Shown in pieces: positions 41,166-51,466 of a stretch of DNA of 63,286 bases (within the stretch, counting starts at the first letter, position 1; every line of letters starts with the position of its first letter). This stretch comes from Sphingomonadaceae bacterium. Lineage in GTDB: Bacteria > Pseudomonadota > Alphaproteobacteria > Sphingomonadales > Sphingomonadaceae. The stretch covers positions 1 to 63,286 of the forward strand of contig JAJUHA010000011.1 in the NCBI GenBank assembly GCA_029268145.1, in the 5' to 3' direction. Below the pieces are notes generated by a model. The model ran no database searches. It was not told the origin of the DNA and worked only from the letters and a program-made list of their open reading frames with translations. The translations under genes and the position numbers were made by a program.

Positions 41166-42934
41166 TGGCGGACGGCGAGGCGGACGACATTCCGGGGGAG
41201 GATCGGCGGCTCCATCGCCGCACCGACGACGGCCGCGGCCCCTCGCTTGCCGAGCGGATCGGCGACCGGCTGGCCGAGGCCGGGTTCCGCAGCCCCATCC
41301 ACCGGATGCGCCTCAAGGGGCGCTTCCCGCTGAAGCTGCTCGGCGTGCCGGAAGACCCGGTGCCGGGGAATGCCGACCGGGGCGCCCGGCTGATGGCCGG
41401 CCGGCTCTATCTCGGCGGCCATGGCGCGCCGCTGGCGTCCGCCGCGCTCGACGACCGCGATGCGCCGCTGGCCTGGCGGCGCTGGGTGCACGGCTGGGGC
41501 TGGCTGCGCGACGCGGCCGCCCACCCGCCCGCCAGCGCCGCCGAGGCCCAGCGGATCGAGCTTCTGGCGCGGCGCTGGCTCGAGCGCTTTCCCGACTATC
41601 ACGCCGAGGCCTGGGCACCGGACCTGACCGGCCGCCGCGTGCTGATGGCGCTCGCCCATGCGCCGCTCCTCATCCCCCGGCACGACCATGTCCACCGCTC
41701 GGCCGTGCTGAACGGGATCGCCCGCTGGACCCGCCACCTCGACCGGGCGGTGCGGCGGATGCCCGACGGGCCGGCCCGGCGCGACGCAGTGGCCGGCCTG
41801 TTCGCCGGCATGCTGCTCATCCCCGGCCAGGAGGACCGGCTGGCGCGGGCCGAGGCGCTGCTGGCGGAGGCGTGCGCGCCGCTGCTCGAGGCCGGGAACG
41901 CGCCGCCGCTCGAGCTGGCAGCGCTTGGCGACACCCTGCTGCTCCTCGCCAGCTGCCACAGGGCGCGGGGCCTCCGCGTGAGCCAGGCGGTCGAACGCGG
42001 GCTGGCCGCCATCCGCTCCCGGCTGGCCGCGCTCGCCATGGGCGACGGGCTCCCGGCGCCCTGGCACGGCGGCCAACCCTCGCCGGCGCAGATGGCGCGG
42101 CTCGGCGTGGCGGCGGCCGGCGAAGGGGCTGCCGCCGGCGACGCGGGCGGGTTCGTGCGGCTGGAGGCCGGCGCGCGCCGGATCGTCATGGACACGAGCC
42201 CGCCGCCCTCGCCGCGGCAGGCGGCGTGCCCGCACGCCTCGACGCTCGCCTTCGTCATGTCGGACGGGGCGGTCCCCGTGATCGTGAGCTGCGGCGGCCC
42301 GCTTCATGCCGCGTCCGAGGGCATCGCGCCGCTCCCCCTGCCCCGGGAGCTGGCGGAGGGGCTGAGGGCCACCGCGGCCCATTCGGCGCTCGTCCTCGAC
42401 GACAGCAACTCGACCCGCCTCGGCCCGGCCGGCGGCCGGCGATCCGCAGGAGTCGAGGAAGTCGCGGTGGAACGGCGTGCCCTGCCCGAGGGCCAGCTTG
42501 TCGAGGCCCGGCACGATGGCTACCGCGGCCGCTTCGGGCTGCTCCACGCGCGGCGGCTCTGGCTTGCTGCCTCGGGCGAGGATCTGCGCGGCGAGGACCG
42601 GCTGCTGCCCGCCTCCGGCGTGCGGCGGCTTCTTGGCGGCGAGCCGGTGCCGGTTGCGGTGCGCTTCCACCTCGCGCCCGGCGCTGTGGTCTCGCTGACC
42701 GAGGACGGCAGTGGCGCGCTCATCCGGATCGCGGGCGCACGCCCGCGCGACGCGATCGCCTGGTCGTTCCGCGCCAGCCTGCCGCCGGGCTTTCGCGTCG
42801 CGATCGAGGACAGCATCGTGGTGGACTGGCAGGGCGAGGTCCGGCCCACGCGGCAGCTGGTGCTGGCCGGCGCCCTTGCGCGCGCCACGCTGCCGCCGCT
42901 CGCCTGGGCGTTCCGGCGCCAGACCCGGGGCTGA
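41165..42934 (+). CDS. Heparinase II/III family protein
   Basis: This protein of 589 residues has an alpha/alpha-toroid N-terminal half (around [10 protein letters not shown] and [15 protein letters not shown]) and a C-terminal beta-sandwich with [11 protein letters not shown]-like and [19 protein letters not shown] segments typical of heparinase II/III proteins. There is no clear signal peptide at the N-terminus. The family cleaves uronic-acid polysaccharides, but the location between rpe and purH is widespread and the substrate is unknown. It is translationally coupled to rpe. Confidence 0.88.
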   Translation: MADGEADDIPGEDRRLHRRTDDGRGPSLAERIGDRLAEAGFRSPIHRMRLKGRFPLKLLGVPEDPVPGNADRGARLMAGRLYLGGHGAPLASAALDDRDAPLAWRRWVHGWGWLRDAAAHPPASAAEAQRIELLARRWLERFPDYHAEAWAPDLTGRRVLMALAHAPLLIPRHDHVHRSAVLNGIARWTRHLDRAVRRMPDGPARRDAVAGLFAGMLLIPGQEDRLARAEALLAEACAPLLEAGNAPPLELAALGDTLLLLASCHRARGLRVSQAVERGLAAIRSRLAALAMGDGLPAPWHGGQPSPAQMARLGVAAAGEGAAAGDAGGFVRLEAGARRIVMDTSPPPSPRQAACPHASTLAFVMSDGAVPVIVSCGGPLHAASEGIAPLPLPRELAEGLRATAAHSALVLDDSNSTRLGPAGGRRSAGVEEVAVERRALPEGQLVEARHDGYRGRFGLLHARRLWLAASGEDLRGEDRLLPASGVRRLLGGEPVPVAVRFHLAPGAVVSLTEDGSGALIRIAGARPRDAIAWSFRASLPPGFRVAIEDSIVVDWQGEVRPTRQLVLAGALARATLPPLAWAFRRQTRG

Positions 42935-42995
42935 GGCGCATGGGAGCCTTGCGCTTGCCGGGCACGGACGGCTGGGGCAGGGGCCGGGCGCCTCG

Positions 42996-43019
42996 CCACA
43001 TCCGGGGCCACATCCGGGG
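42996..43019 (+). repeat. Two tandem copies of a 12-nt unit before purH
   Basis: CCACATCCGGGG occurs twice without mismatch at 42996-43007 and 43008-43019, six bases before the purH ATG. It covers the ribosome-binding-site region, so it may affect translation or represent slippage. Confidence 0.6.
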
Positions 43020-43025
43020 AATCCC

Positions 43026-44606
43026 ATGACCGATCTCGTGCCGGTGCGCCGCGCGCTTCTTTCCGTCTCCGACAAGGCCGGCCTGGTCGCGCTGGCGCGC
43101 GGGCTCGCCGGCCACGGCGTCGAGCTGGTCTCGACCGGGGGGACGGCCGCGGCGCTGCGCGAGGCGGGGCTTGCCGTGCGCGATGTCGCCGAACTCACCG
43201 GCTTTCCCGAGATGATGGACGGGCGGGTCAAGACGCTGCACCCCGCGGTCCACGGCGGCCTCCTCGCGCGGCGCGACGATGCCGGCCACCAGGCAGCGGC
43301 CGCGGCCCATGGCATCGCCCCGATCGATCTCCTCGTCGTCAACCTCTACCAGTTCGAGGCGACGGTGGCGAAGGGCGCGCCGCGCGGCGAGATCGTCGAG
43401 ACCATCGACATCGGCGGGCCGGCCATGCTGCGCTCGGCGGCCAAGAACCATGGCTTCGTCGCGGTCGTGACCGACCCGGCGGACTATCCGGCCGTGCTCG
43501 CCGAGATGGCGGCCAATGGCGGCGCGCTGACCTTCGCGACGCGGCGGCGGCTGGCGGCGAGGGCCTTCCAGGCGAGCGCCGCCTATGATGCGGCGATCGC
43601 CTCCTGGTTCGCCTTCGCCGAGGAGGGGGAGATGTTCCCGGCCCTGCTCCCGGTTGCGGCCCGGCGGGTGGCCGTGCTGCGCTACGGCGAGAACCCGCAC
43701 CAGGCGGCGGCCGTCTATGCCGCACCGGGCGAGCAGGGCGGGCTCGCGCGCGCGCAGCCGGTGCAGGGCAAGGAGCTCTCCTACAACAACCTGAACGATG
43801 CCGAGGGCGCGCTCGCGCTGGTCGCGGAGTTCCGCGAGGCGGGGCCGACGGCTGCCATCATCAAGCACGCCAACCCCTGCGGGGTGGCGACCGCCGGGAG
43901 CCTCGAGGCAGCGCTCCGCGCGGCGCGCGCCTGCGACCCGGTCTCGGCCTTCGGCGGGATCGTGGCGGTCAACCGCCCGCTCGACGGCGCGACCGCGCGC
44001 GCCATCGCCGAGGTCTTCACCGAGGTCGTCATCGCCCCCGATGCCAATGCCGAGGCGCGCGAGGTGCTCGCCGGGCGGGCGAACCTGCGCCTCCTCCTCC
44101 TGCCGCTTCCTGATCCGGCGCGGCCGGGCCTCGTGCTGCGCAGCATCGCGGGCGGGTTCCTCGTCCAGTCGCGCGACAACCGGCTGCTCGACGCGCTGCG
44201 GGTGGTGACGAAGCGGGCGCCGACCGAGGCCGAGCTTGCCGACCTGCGCTTCGCCTGGACGGTTGCGAAGCATGTGAAGTCGAACGCGATCGTCTATGCG
44301 AAGGATGGCGCGACCGCGGGCATCGGGGCCGGCCAGATGAGCCGGCTCGATTCGGCGCGGATCGCGGCGCAGAAGGCGCGCGATGCGGCGGCCGCGGCGG
44401 GATGGGACGCGCCGCGAACGGTCGGCAGCGTGGTCGCCTCGGACGCCTTCTTTCCCTTCGCCGATGGCCTGATCGCCGCCGCCGAGGCGGGCGCGACGGC
44501 GGTCATCCAGCCGGGCGGTTCGGTGCGCGACGCCGAGGTGATCGCGGCCGCCGATGAACGGGGGCTGGCCATGGTCGTCACCGGCATGCGCCACTTCAGC
44601 CACTGA
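43026..44606 (+). CDS. purH: Bifunctional AICAR formyltransferase / IMP cyclohydrolase
   Basis: PurH performs the last two steps of purine synthesis to IMP. It has 526 residues. The N-terminal cyclohydrolase domain shows LISTGGT-like [37 protein letters not shown] and [18 protein letters not shown]. The formyltransferase domain shows [33 protein letters not shown] and [16 protein letters not shown] same-frame extension upstream is not homologous to the family, so I chose the ATG at 43026. Confidence 0.97.
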   Translation: MTDLVPVRRALLSVSDKAGLVALARGLAGHGVELVSTGGTAAALREAGLAVRDVAELTGFPEMMDGRVKTLHPAVHGGLLARRDDAGHQAAAAAHGIAPIDLLVVNLYQFEATVAKGAPRGEIVETIDIGGPAMLRSAAKNHGFVAVVTDPADYPAVLAEMAANGGALTFATRRRLAARAFQASAAYDAAIASWFAFAEEGEMFPALLPVAARRVAVLRYGENPHQAAAVYAAPGEQGGLARAQPVQGKELSYNNLNDAEGALALVAEFREAGPTAAIIKHANPCGVATAGSLEAALRAARACDPVSAFGGIVAVNRPLDGATARAIAEVFTEVVIAPDANAEAREVLAGRANLRLLLLPLPDPARPGLVLRSIAGGFLVQSRDNRLLDALRVVTKRAPTEAELADLRFAWTVAKHVKSNAIVYAKDGATAGIGAGQMSRLDSARIAAQKARDAAAAAGWDAPRTVGSVVASDAFFPFADGLIAAAEAGATAVIQPGGSVRDAEVIAAADERGLAMVVTGMRHFSH

Positions 44607-44610
44607 CGCG

Positions 44611-45516
44611 GTGGCCGCGCTCCGGCCCGCCCTCCTGCCGCCAGCGCTGCGCGGCCCGGCGTGGATGGTGGTCGCCTGCGTCGCCTTCGCCGGGCTCTGG
44701 GTCTGCATCCGCCTCATCTCCGAGGCGATGCACCCCATGGCGATCGTCTTCTGGCGCAACCTCCTCGGGCTGCTGTGGCTGCTGCCCATGCTGCTGCTGA
44801 CGCCCGGCCTCCTGAAGCCGGAGCGGGCCCGCGGCCACCTGCGCCGCGCTGCCTCGGGCCTCCTTGCGACCTATGGCACCTTCTATGCCGTCGCCAGCGC
44901 GCCGCTGGCGACCGTCCTTGCCATCAACTACACCGCGCCGCTGTTCGCGACCATCGGCGCCGTGCTCTTCCTCGGCGAGCGGATCCGAATCTTTCGCAGC
45001 ATCGCGCTCCTGGTGGGCTTTGCCGGGATGCTGCTGGTGCTGCGGCCCGGTGCGACCGGGATGACGGCGGGCCTGTGGGCGGCGGTCGTCTCGGCGCTGG
45101 CCACCGCCTTCTCGCTCGTCGCCATCAAGGCGCTCACGGCAACCGATGATCCGCGCGCCGTGGCGGCCTGGTCGTTCGTCCTGATGCTGCCCGTCTCCTT
45201 CCTGGTCGCGCTTCCCTTCGGCCCCTGGCCCGAGGCGCGGCTGTGGCCGCTGCTGGTTGCGCTTGGCGCCTGCGCTGCGGCCGGGCAGCTGGCGCTCTCG
45301 CGCGCCTTCGCCGCGGCCGAGGCGAGCGCCGTGATGCCCTTCGACTTCGTCCGCTTCGGGCTGATCACGCTGGCCGGGATCCTCCTCTTCGGCGAGCGCT
45401 ATGACGCCCAGACGCTGCTGGGCGGCGCGGTCATCCTGGCGTCCACCATCTTCATCGCGGTCCGCGAGCGGGCAGTGCGCGCCGAGCTGCGCCCGACCGC
45501 TCCGCCCGACACCTGA
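44611..45516 (+). CDS. DMT-superfamily (EamA) transporter
   Basis: This inner-membrane exporter-type protein of 301 residues has about ten membrane segments in two EamA repeats (first from [17 protein letters not shown], second from [22 protein letters not shown]). The start is a GTG four bases after the purH stop, so it may be co-transcribed. Substrate is unknown; family members export amino acids, purines or other metabolites. Confidence 0.88.
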   Translation: MAALRPALLPPALRGPAWMVVACVAFAGLWVCIRLISEAMHPMAIVFWRNLLGLLWLLPMLLLTPGLLKPERARGHLRRAASGLLATYGTFYAVASAPLATVLAINYTAPLFATIGAVLFLGERIRIFRSIALLVGFAGMLLVLRPGATGMTAGLWAAVVSALATAFSLVAIKALTATDDPRAVAAWSFVLMLPVSFLVALPFGPWPEARLWPLLVALGACAAAGQLALSRAFAAAEASAVMPFDFVRFGLITLAGILLFGERYDAQTLLGGAVILASTIFIAVRERAVRAELRPTAPPDT

Positions 45517-45593
45517 GCCCCTCTCAAGCTCGGCAGGGGCGCGGCACAAAGGCCGGCCCTAGGGCTCGCCGGAACCATCAAGGGAGTGCAGGC

Positions 45594-46376
45594 ATGGAAC
45601 TCAAGGGATTGACCGCCGTGGTGACGGGGGGCGCCTCGGGCCTTGGCGCGGCAACCGCGCGGGCGCTGGCGAAGGAGGGCGTCAAGGTCGCCATCTTCGA
45701 CCTGAACGCCGAGAAGGGCGAGGCGGTCGCGGCCGAGGTGGGCGGGGTCTTCTGCAAGGTCAACGTGACGGACGACGCCTCGGTCGATGCCGGCTTCGAG
45801 AAGGCGCGCGCGGCGCTGGGCCAGGAGCGGATCCTCGTCAACTGCGCCGGCACGGGCAATGCCATCAAGACGGCCAGCCGCGACAAGCAGACGGGCGCCA
45901 TCCGGCATTTCCCGCTCGATGCCTTCAACATGATCATCCAGATCAACCTCGTCGGCACCTTCCGCTGCATCGCCAAGTCGGCGGCGGGCATGATGACGCT
46001 GCCGCCGCTCAACGAATTCGGCGAGCGCGGAGTCATCATCAACACCGCGAGCGTGGCGGCCGAGGATGGCCAGATCGGCCAGGCCGCCTATTCGGCCTCG
46101 AAGGGCGGCGTGGTGGGCATGACGCTTCCCATCGCGCGCGACCTCTCCAGCGAGGGAATCCGGGTCAACACCATCCTGCCGGGCATCTTCGACACGCCGC
46201 TGCTGCAGGGCGCGCCGCAGAATGTGAAGGATGCGCTTGCCGCGCAGGTGCCCTTCCCGAAGCGGCTGGGCATGCCGGAGGAATATGCGAGCCTCGCGCT
46301 CGAGATGTGCCGCAACAGCTATTTCAACGGCGAGGACGTGCGGCTCGACGGCGCGATCCGGATGAGCCCGCGCTGA
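45594..46376 (+). CDS. Type-2 3-hydroxyacyl-CoA dehydrogenase (SDR)
   Basis: This NAD-dependent short-chain dehydrogenase of 260 residues resembles HSD17B10-type 3-hydroxyacyl-CoA dehydrogenases used in beta-oxidation of branched acyl-CoAs. The nucleotide site is TGGASGLG, the NAG motif reads NCAGTG, and the catalytic Ser and Tyr-x3-Lys are in NTASVAAEDGQIGQAAYSASK. The insert NAIKTASRDKQTGAIRHFPL after the NAG motif is typical of this branch. GGGAG precedes the ATG. Confidence 0.92.
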   Translation: MELKGLTAVVTGGASGLGAATARALAKEGVKVAIFDLNAEKGEAVAAEVGGVFCKVNVTDDASVDAGFEKARAALGQERILVNCAGTGNAIKTASRDKQTGAIRHFPLDAFNMIIQINLVGTFRCIAKSAAGMMTLPPLNEFGERGVIINTASVAAEDGQIGQAAYSASKGGVVGMTLPIARDLSSEGIRVNTILPGIFDTPLLQGAPQNVKDALAAQVPFPKRLGMPEEYASLALEMCRNSYFNGEDVRLDGAIRMSPR

Positions 46377-46383
46377 GCCCGAG

Positions 46384-46416
46384 GCCCCGGCCGGAGCGCT
46401 GCCGCCCGGCCGGGGC
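46384..46416. terminator. Bidirectional terminator-like hairpin
   Basis: GCCCCGGCCGG and CCGGCCGGGGC pair perfectly over 11 bases around an 11-base loop. The hairpin lies between the ends of two convergent genes (dehydrogenase and fasciclin), eight bases after one and 12 bases after the other. There is no T tract. Confidence 0.55.
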
Positions 46417-46428
46417 TCCTGCTGCCCC

Positions 46429-46908
46429 CTAGCGCGACGGCGGCAGGAGGACGGTGTCGATCACGTGGATGACGCCGTTCGAGGCGCCGATGTCGGCCGC
46501 CGTCACGGTCGCCTCGTTGACGCGCACGCCCTTCGTGCCGTCGATCTTCACGCTGGCGCCATTGACGGTCGCGACATCGAGATTGCGCCCGGCGAGCGCC
46601 GACGACATGGTCCGCCCCGGCACCACATGGTAGGTGAGGATCGCCGTCAGCTGCGCCTTGTTCTCGGGCTTGAGCAGGGTCTCGACCGTGCCGGCCGGAA
46701 GCTTCGCGAAGGCGGCGTCCGTCGGCGCGAAGACGGTGAAGGGGCCGGGGCCCTTGAGCGTGTCGACGAGGCCTGCGGCGCCGAGCGCGGCAGCAAGCGT
46801 CTTGAACTGGCCGGCGGCAACGGCAGTGTCGACGATGTCGGCGGCGCGGGTGGCAGTCGCGGCAAGGGCGAGCGCGGCGGCGGTTGCCGCCGTCAGGAAG
46901 GTCTTCAT
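46429..46908 (-). CDS. Secreted fasciclin-domain protein
   Basis: A signal peptide ([22 protein letters not shown]) is followed by one FAS1 domain: [47 protein letters not shown] and [14 protein letters not shown]. It has 159 residues, typical of single-domain bacterial FAS1 proteins, which are linked to adhesion or surface association. It stands alone, convergent with the dehydrogenase gene. Confidence 0.93.
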   Translation of the reverse strand: MKTFLTAATAAALALAATATRAADIVDTAVAAGQFKTLAAALGAAGLVDTLKGPGPFTVFAPTDAAFAKLPAGTVETLLKPENKAQLTAILTYHVVPGRTMSSALAGRNLDVATVNGASVKIDGTKGVRVNEATVTAADIGASNGVIHVIDTVLLPPSR

Positions 46909-47014
46909 GGCCTGGCTCCTCGGGAGGCAGCCGGAATTGCTGCCATACCCGCGAGGTCGGGTCGGTTCGCTCCGTTGCGACCTGCCGCGATTGAGAGGCG
47001 CGACAGCCTGCCGC

Positions 47015-48355
47015 TCAGGCCGCGCGCAGCCGCTCGAGGGCGCGCGCCTTGCCGATGAGCGGGAGGAGCGCGGCCATGTCCGGCCCCGAGGTGCGGCCGG
47101 TGAGGGCGAGGCGCAGGGGAAGGAAGAGGCTCCTTCCCTTGCGCCCGGTGCGCGCGGCGAGCGCCGAGGTGAGCGCGCCCCAGGTCTCCGGCCCCATCTC
47201 GAGGGTTTCGAGCAGGCGCGCCGCCTCGGCGAGATAGCTCCGCTCCTCGGCCTGGGGTGGCGCTGCGACCGGCCCGTCGATCACCGCCTTCCAGTCGGCG
47301 GCCTCGGCGAGCGTCGTGATGTTGCCCCGGATCGCCAGCCACTCGGCTTCGCTGAGCGCGACCCGGCCGGAGACTGCGGCGTGCGGCAGGGCATGGAGGA
47401 TCCGCGCGTTGAGCGCGGCGAGCTCCGCCTCGTCGAAGCGGGGGTGGGCGCGGCCGAGGTGGGCGAGGTCGAAGCCCGCGATGAGCGGCGCGTCCGACGT
47501 GACGGGTTCGACCGGCAGGCTGGTGCCGAGCCGGGCGAGCAGGGCCCTCACTGCGAGTGGCTCGATCCCGGCGGCGCGGAACTCGGCGACGCCGATCGCG
47601 CCGAGGCGCTTGGAGAGCTTGCCCTCGGCGCCGGTGAGAAGGGGCGCGTGGCCGAAGGCGGGGGCCGGGTGGCCGAGGGCGGCGAACATCTGCAGCTGGA
47701 TGCCGGTGTTGGTCACATGATCCTCGCCGCGGAGCACATGGGTGACGCCCATGTCGATGTCGTCGATGACCGAGGGAAGCATGTAGAGCCAGCTGCCGTC
47801 GGCACGGCGGATCACCGGATCGGACAGCGAGGCCGGATCGATGTGGGAGGGCCCGCGGACGAGATCGTCCCAGCGGTGGGGAAGATCGGGGGAGAGGCGG
47901 AAGCGCCAGTGCGGGCGGCGCCCTTCCGCCTCGAGCCGGGCGCGGTCGGCCGCCGTGAGGGCAAGCGCGGCGCGATCATAGACCGGGGGGAGGCCGCGGG
48001 CGAGGAGGACCTTGCGCTTGAGCTCCAGCTCCTCGGGCGTCTCGTAGGCCGGATAGACATGGCCGGAGGCGGCGAGCGTCTCGAGCACCTCGGCGTAGCG
48101 GTCGAACCGGTCGGACTGGCGGACTTCGCCATCGGGGACCATGCCGAGCCAGGCCAGATCCTCGCGGATGGCCTGCGCGAACTGCTCGGTCGAGCGGGCG
48201 ACATCGGTGTCGTCGAGGCGGAGCAGGAAGCGGCCGCCGAGCTTCCGCGCCGTCAGCCAGTTGAGGAGCGCGGTGCGCACATTGCCGACATGGAGCCGGC
48301 CGGTGGGCGAGGGCGCGAAGCGGGTGACGACCGGAGCGGGAGGGGCGGAAGGCAT
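47015..48355 (-). CDS. gltX: Glutamate-tRNA ligase
   Basis: This class I synthetase of 446 residues has the HIGH-type motif [25 protein letters not shown], and the KMSKS equivalent EGKLSKRLG near residue 245. The length is slightly short for GluRS and fits the alphaproteobacterial form that often exists in two copies, one of which can be specific for tRNA-Gln; which type this is cannot be told here. It lies downstream of a promoter with a perfect -35 TTGACA. Confidence 0.95.
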   Translation of the reverse strand: MPSAPPAPVVTRFAPSPTGRLHVGNVRTALLNWLTARKLGGRFLLRLDDTDVARSTEQFAQAIREDLAWLGMVPDGEVRQSDRFDRYAEVLETLAASGHVYPAYETPEELELKRKVLLARGLPPVYDRAALALTAADRARLEAEGRRPHWRFRLSPDLPHRWDDLVRGPSHIDPASLSDPVIRRADGSWLYMLPSVIDDIDMGVTHVLRGEDHVTNTGIQLQMFAALGHPAPAFGHAPLLTGAEGKLSKRLGAIGVAEFRAAGIEPLAVRALLARLGTSLPVEPVTSDAPLIAGFDLAHLGRAHPRFDEAELAALNARILHALPHAAVSGRVALSEAEWLAIRGNITTLAEAADWKAVIDGPVAAPPQAEERSYLAEAARLLETLEMGPETWGALTSALAARTGRKGRSLFLPLRLALTGRTSGPDMAALLPLIGKARALERLRAA

Positions 48356-48364
48356 GGGCGCGCG

Positions 48365-48393
48365 TCCAAAGGCCGGCCGGGCCCGGCTGTCAA
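48365..48393 (-). promoter_or_regulatory. Candidate gltX promoter
   Basis: On the minus strand TTGACA (48388-48393) is followed by 17 bases and TTTGGA (48365-48370). The -35 box is a perfect match, while the -10 box is weak. The gltX ATG begins at 48355, so the transcript would have almost no leader. Confidence 0.45.
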
Positions 48394-48428
48394 GGCGCCA
48401 GGGCGGCCTCGGCGGGCCGGGCTTTCCT

Positions 48429-48839
48429 TCAGCGGGAAGAGAGCCGGCGGTTGTCGACCGGCTGGAAGTCTCCCAGCGTGCAGGCCCCGTAGGTGATGCC
48501 GCTGATGGGATCGATCACCTCGAAGGGATCGCCGGCGCAGGCCTGGTGCTGGGGCGAGCGCCAGACGATGGTGCGGTTGTCGCCGATGCCCGGGCAGGCG
48601 GCGGGCAGGGTCACCCGGAACCAGCGCGACGCGCTTTCGCGCACGAGCAGCGTGCGGGCGTCGATCATCCGGGTTTCCTGGATGTTGCGGGTCATGAGGC
48701 AGCGCCGCGCTTCGCCGGTGGCGGGAAGGGCGGCGACCCGCTCGGCTTCGGCGGCGCGCTCGGCCGCGCGGTCGCGCGCGGCGGCGGGGACAGCGAGGGC
48801 AAGCGCCGCGAGCGCTGCGACGAGATGATCAGAAGACAT
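48429..48839 (-). CDS. DUF6491-like secreted protein
   Basis: A signal peptide ([18 protein letters not shown]) is followed by about 110 residues with four or five Cys and the pattern [45 protein letters not shown] and YGACTLGDF. This agrees with DUF6491-type periplasmic proteins of unknown function. A second protein of the same pattern is encoded at 52361-52780. The ATG overlaps the end of gloB by 11 bases, suggesting coupling. Confidence 0.7.
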   Translation of the reverse strand: MSSDHLVAALAALALAVPAAARDRAAERAAEAERVAALPATGEARRCLMTRNIQETRMIDARTLLVRESASRWFRVTLPAACPGIGDNRTIVWRSPQHQACAGDPFEVIDPISGITYGACTLGDFQPVDNRRLSSR

Positions 48840-49563
48840 CCTTCGCTCTCCTCCGTTCCCCCAGCTCGGCGGCATCGCGGGCGCGGACGAAGGGGTTGGT
48901 GGCCAGCTCGTCGGCGAGCGTGAAGGGGACCGTGGGCTCGTTCCTGGCACGGGCCGCCTGAACGGCGGCGAAACGGGCCATGAGGGCGGCGTTGTCGGGC
49001 TCGACGGTGATGGCGAAGCGCGCGTTGGCGAGCGTGTATTCGTGGGCGCAGAAGACCCGCGTGTCGGGGGGGAGCGCCTTCAGCTTCGCCAGGGCGGCGA
49101 ACATGTCCTCGGGCGTGCCCTCGAACAGCCGGCCGCAGCCCATGGCGAAGAGGGTGTCGCCGCAGAAGAGCGCCCGGGCCGAGGGGAAGTGATAGGCGAT
49201 GTGGCCGGCGGTGTGGGCGCCGACGAAGAGGACCTGGCCCTCATGGTCGCCGAGCCGCACCGTGTCGCCATGGTCGACGGCGCGGTCGAGGCCCGGGATC
49301 TTCGCGGCTTCCCGGGCCGGGCCGACGATGGTGCAGCCGGTCGCCGCCTTGATCGCGGCGTTCCCGCCGACATGGTCGGGGTGCCAGTGGGTGTTGAGGA
49401 TGTGGGTGATGGCGAGCCCGGCTTCCGCGGCGGCTGCGAGCACCGGGTCGGCAACCGCCGGGTCGATGACGGCGCAGCGCGCGGGCGCGTAGGCGAAGAG
49501 CCAGACATAGTTGTCGGCAAGGACGGGAACGCGGATGACATCGGGGAGGGCGGGATCGGCCAT
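48829..49563 (-). CDS. gloB: Hydroxyacylglutathione hydrolase (glyoxalase II)
   Basis: GloB hydrolyses S-lactoylglutathione to lactate and glutathione. It has 244 residues in the metallo-beta-lactamase fold. The binuclear metal motif is NTHWHPDHVGGN, with later ligands in GAHTAGHIAYHF, FCGDTLFAMGCGRLFEG and CAHEYTLANARFA. The partner glyoxalase I is encoded one base upstream on the same strand. Confidence 0.95.
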   Translation of the reverse strand: MADPALPDVIRVPVLADNYVWLFAYAPARCAVIDPAVADPVLAAAAEAGLAITHILNTHWHPDHVGGNAAIKAATGCTIVGPAREAAKIPGLDRAVDHGDTVRLGDHEGQVLFVGAHTAGHIAYHFPSARALFCGDTLFAMGCGRLFEGTPEDMFAALAKLKALPPDTRVFCAHEYTLANARFAITVEPDNAALMARFAAVQAARARNEPTVPFTLADELATNPFVRARDAAELGERRRAKDVF

Positions 49564-49564
49564 G

Positions 49565-49981
49565 TCACCAGCTCCCGATGTTGGGGGCCGAGGCCCAGGG
49601 CTCGCGCGGCGGAAGACTGCCCGACATCTGCAGGAGCTCGACCGAGATGCCGTCGGGGGTCTTCACGAAGGCCATGCGGCCATCGCGCGGCGGGCGGTTG
49701 ATGGTGACGCCATGGGCGGCGAGCCGGTCGCAGACTTCGTAGATGTCCTCGACCGCGTAGGCGATGTGGCCGAAGTTGCGGCCGCCCGTGTAGCCGGCCT
49801 CGTCCCAGTTGTGGGTGAGCTCGATCTGGGCATCCTCGTTGCCGGGGACGGCGAGGAAGATGAGGGTGAAGCGCCCGGCCGCATGGTCGATGCGGCGCAG
49901 CTCCTTCAGGCCCAGCAGCGCGAAGAAGCGGATGGTCGCCTCCGGATCGGAGACGCGGAGCATGGTGTGGAGATACTTCAT
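49565..49981 (-). CDS. gloA: Lactoylglutathione lyase (glyoxalase I)
   Basis: This VOC-fold metalloenzyme of 138 residues converts the methylglyoxal-glutathione hemithioacetal to S-lactoylglutathione. The four metal ligands match GloA: His5 (MKYLHTMLRV), Glu in AQIELTHNW, His in FGHIAYAV, and Glu in GISVELLQM. I chose the ATG at 49981, which overlaps the thioesterase stop by four bases; the open frame further upstream is not protein-like. It forms a unit with gloB. Confidence 0.93.
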   Translation of the reverse strand: MKYLHTMLRVSDPEATIRFFALLGLKELRRIDHAAGRFTLIFLAVPGNEDAQIELTHNWDEAGYTGGRNFGHIAYAVEDIYEVCDRLAAHGVTINRPPRDGRMAFVKTPDGISVELLQMSGSLPPREPWASAPNIGSW

Positions 49982-50436
49982 GATGCGCTCCTCAGCGTGC
50001 GGCCCTCGATGCCCTCGAAGGCATCGACGATCCAGTCGGGCACCGGGCTCGGCCGGCCGCGCGCCTCGGCGACATGCACCTGGACCTGACGGATCCGCGC
50101 GCGGAGATCGTCCCTGTCCGCGCCGTTCGCAAGGCCGTGGAGCTCGCAGAGGAACTCGGCCGAAGTGCGGCCGATGCGGCCGGCGGCGACGCAGATGTCG
50201 ACTTCCTCGTCGAGGAGAAGGGGCGCGACATAGTCCACCTCGGCGCGGACCACGTGAAACTCCGCCTCGCCGCCGGCGATGCCGGTGCGCTCGAAGATGC
50301 CCGCCCGCCGCCAGTATTCGACCACGCCGACGTCCGCCCATTCGAGGTAGCGGGCGAAGTAGACGACCGCCTGGGCGTCGACCTCGGCGTAGCGGACGCG
50401 TCGGCGGAAGGCGAATCGGAAGTCGGCGCGCGGCAT
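49978..50436 (-). CDS. Acyl-CoA thioesterase, hotdog fold (YbgC/4HBT type)
   Basis: This hotdog-fold thioesterase has 152 residues. The signature VRYAEVDAQAVVYFARYLEW near residue 15 contains the conserved Asp and aromatic residues of the 4-hydroxybenzoyl-CoA thioesterase group. AEVDYVAPLLLDEEVDICV continues the fold. The acyl substrate is unknown. It leads the gloA-gloB-DUF6491 cluster and is divergent from the SIMPL gene. Confidence 0.88.
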   Translation of the reverse strand: MPRADFRFAFRRRVRYAEVDAQAVVYFARYLEWADVGVVEYWRRAGIFERTGIAGGEAEFHVVRAEVDYVAPLLLDEEVDICVAAGRIGRTSAEFLCELHGLANGADRDDLRARIRQVQVHVAEARGRPSPVPDWIVDAFEGIEGRTLRSAS

Positions 50437-50438
50437 GG

Positions 50439-50456
50439 CCTTGCCTTAGGGCAAGG
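50439..50456. promoter_or_regulatory. Short palindrome between thioesterase and SIMPL genes
   Basis: CCTTGCC and GGCAAGG form a seven-base inverted repeat around TTAG, three bases from the thioesterase start and 33 bases from the SIMPL start. It could be an operator, a hairpin blocking the thioesterase ribosome-binding site, or chance. Confidence 0.35.
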
Positions 50457-50489
50457 GGGCGGGCAGGGCGAGCGACGAGGGAGGCGGGC

Positions 50490-51191
50490 GTGGCACAGGC
50501 GAACATGATCGCGGGCGGCCTTGTGGCGCTGGGGCTGGCGGCCGCCGGCCTGTTCGTCGGCCTGGGCCTCGGCCGGCTTCGCGAACCTCCGGCGTCGGTC
50601 ACGGTGCGCGGGGTGGCCGAGCGCGACGTGGTGGCCGATCTTGCGACCTGGACGCTGGCGACGCAGGCGGCCGGGACCGACCTTGCATCCGTGCAGGCGC
50701 GCGCCGACCGCGACGCCGAGACGGTGTGGGCCTTTCTTGCGCGGCAGGGGTTCTCGCCGGCCGAGATCGCCGCACGGGGTGCCGGCGTGAACCAGTGGTA
50801 TGACGGCCAGCGCGGCGTCATGAACGTCACCATCCGCCAGCGCTTCCAGGCGCGGACCACCGATGTCGCCAGGATGGAGCGGGCCTTTGCCGCCCAGGCC
50901 GAGATCATCCGCGCCGGGGTGGCGCTCGACGCGGACGGCGGCGGCCTCGCCTACAGCTTCACCAAGCTCAATGACGTGAAGCCGGCGATGATCGCCGAGG
51001 CGACGAGGGCGGCGCGCGAGGCCGCCGACCAGTTCGCCGCCGATTCGGGGACGAAGGTGGGCGGCATCCGCACCGCGACCCAGGGGCTCTTCACCATCAC
51101 CGGGCGCGACGGCGACCCGGGGCCCGGCACCGACACGCCAAACCAGAAGGTGCGGGTGGTGACGACCGTCGAGTTCCTGCTCGCCGACTAG
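50490..51191 (+). CDS. SIMPL domain protein
   Basis: An N-terminal membrane segment (about residues 6-27) precedes the SIMPL/DUF541 domain, 233 residues in all. Typical features are PASVTVRGVAERDVVADLATW at the start, DAETVWAFLARQGFSPAEI, FTKLNDVKPAMIAEATRAAREAA, and the terminal KVRVVTTVEFLL. The family is exported and of unclear function. I chose the GTG at 50490, preceded by GAGGGAGGCGG; an ATG at 50505 would shorten it by five residues. Confidence 0.9.
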   Translation: MAQANMIAGGLVALGLAAAGLFVGLGLGRLREPPASVTVRGVAERDVVADLATWTLATQAAGTDLASVQARADRDAETVWAFLARQGFSPAEIAARGAGVNQWYDGQRGVMNVTIRQRFQARTTDVARMERAFAAQAEIIRAGVALDADGGGLAYSFTKLNDVKPAMIAEATRAAREAADQFAADSGTKVGGIRTATQGLFTITGRDGDPGPGTDTPNQKVRVVTTVEFLLAD

Positions 51192-51200
51192 GGGCCGGAC

Positions 51201-51392
51201 CTAGGGCGCGGCGAGGCCGGCAAGCAGCCGGGCGAGCGCCAGGAAGAAGACGAGGCCCGAGGCAATCATCAGATAGTCCCAGGGCAGGTGGGCGAGGGGG
51301 CCGATGGTGCGGCGGCGGTCGGCAAGGGCGCAGCCGAGCGTGGCGGCCGCGGCAAGGCCGGTCAGGCCGGCGAGAAGCGGATCGAGCGCCAC
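51201..51392 (-). CDS. Small two-helix membrane protein, 63 aa
   Basis: The protein has two hydrophobic segments (about residues 6-23 and 40-58) separated by a basic turn, ADRRRTIGPLAHLPW, giving a helical hairpin. No family is recognised. It begins with ATG and lies between convergent and divergent neighbours. The pattern of hydrophobic segments with a positive loop supports a real gene. Confidence 0.6.
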   Translation of the reverse strand: MALDPLLAGLTGLAAAATLGCALADRRRTIGPLAHLPWDYLMIASGLVFFLALARLLAGLAAP

Positions 51393-51466
51393 TCCGCCTC
51401 GCTCAGGGGTTGGAGCGGGCGCCGCGGGCGCCTAAGGGGATCGCGTTCCACTTCGGGGAGACTGCC

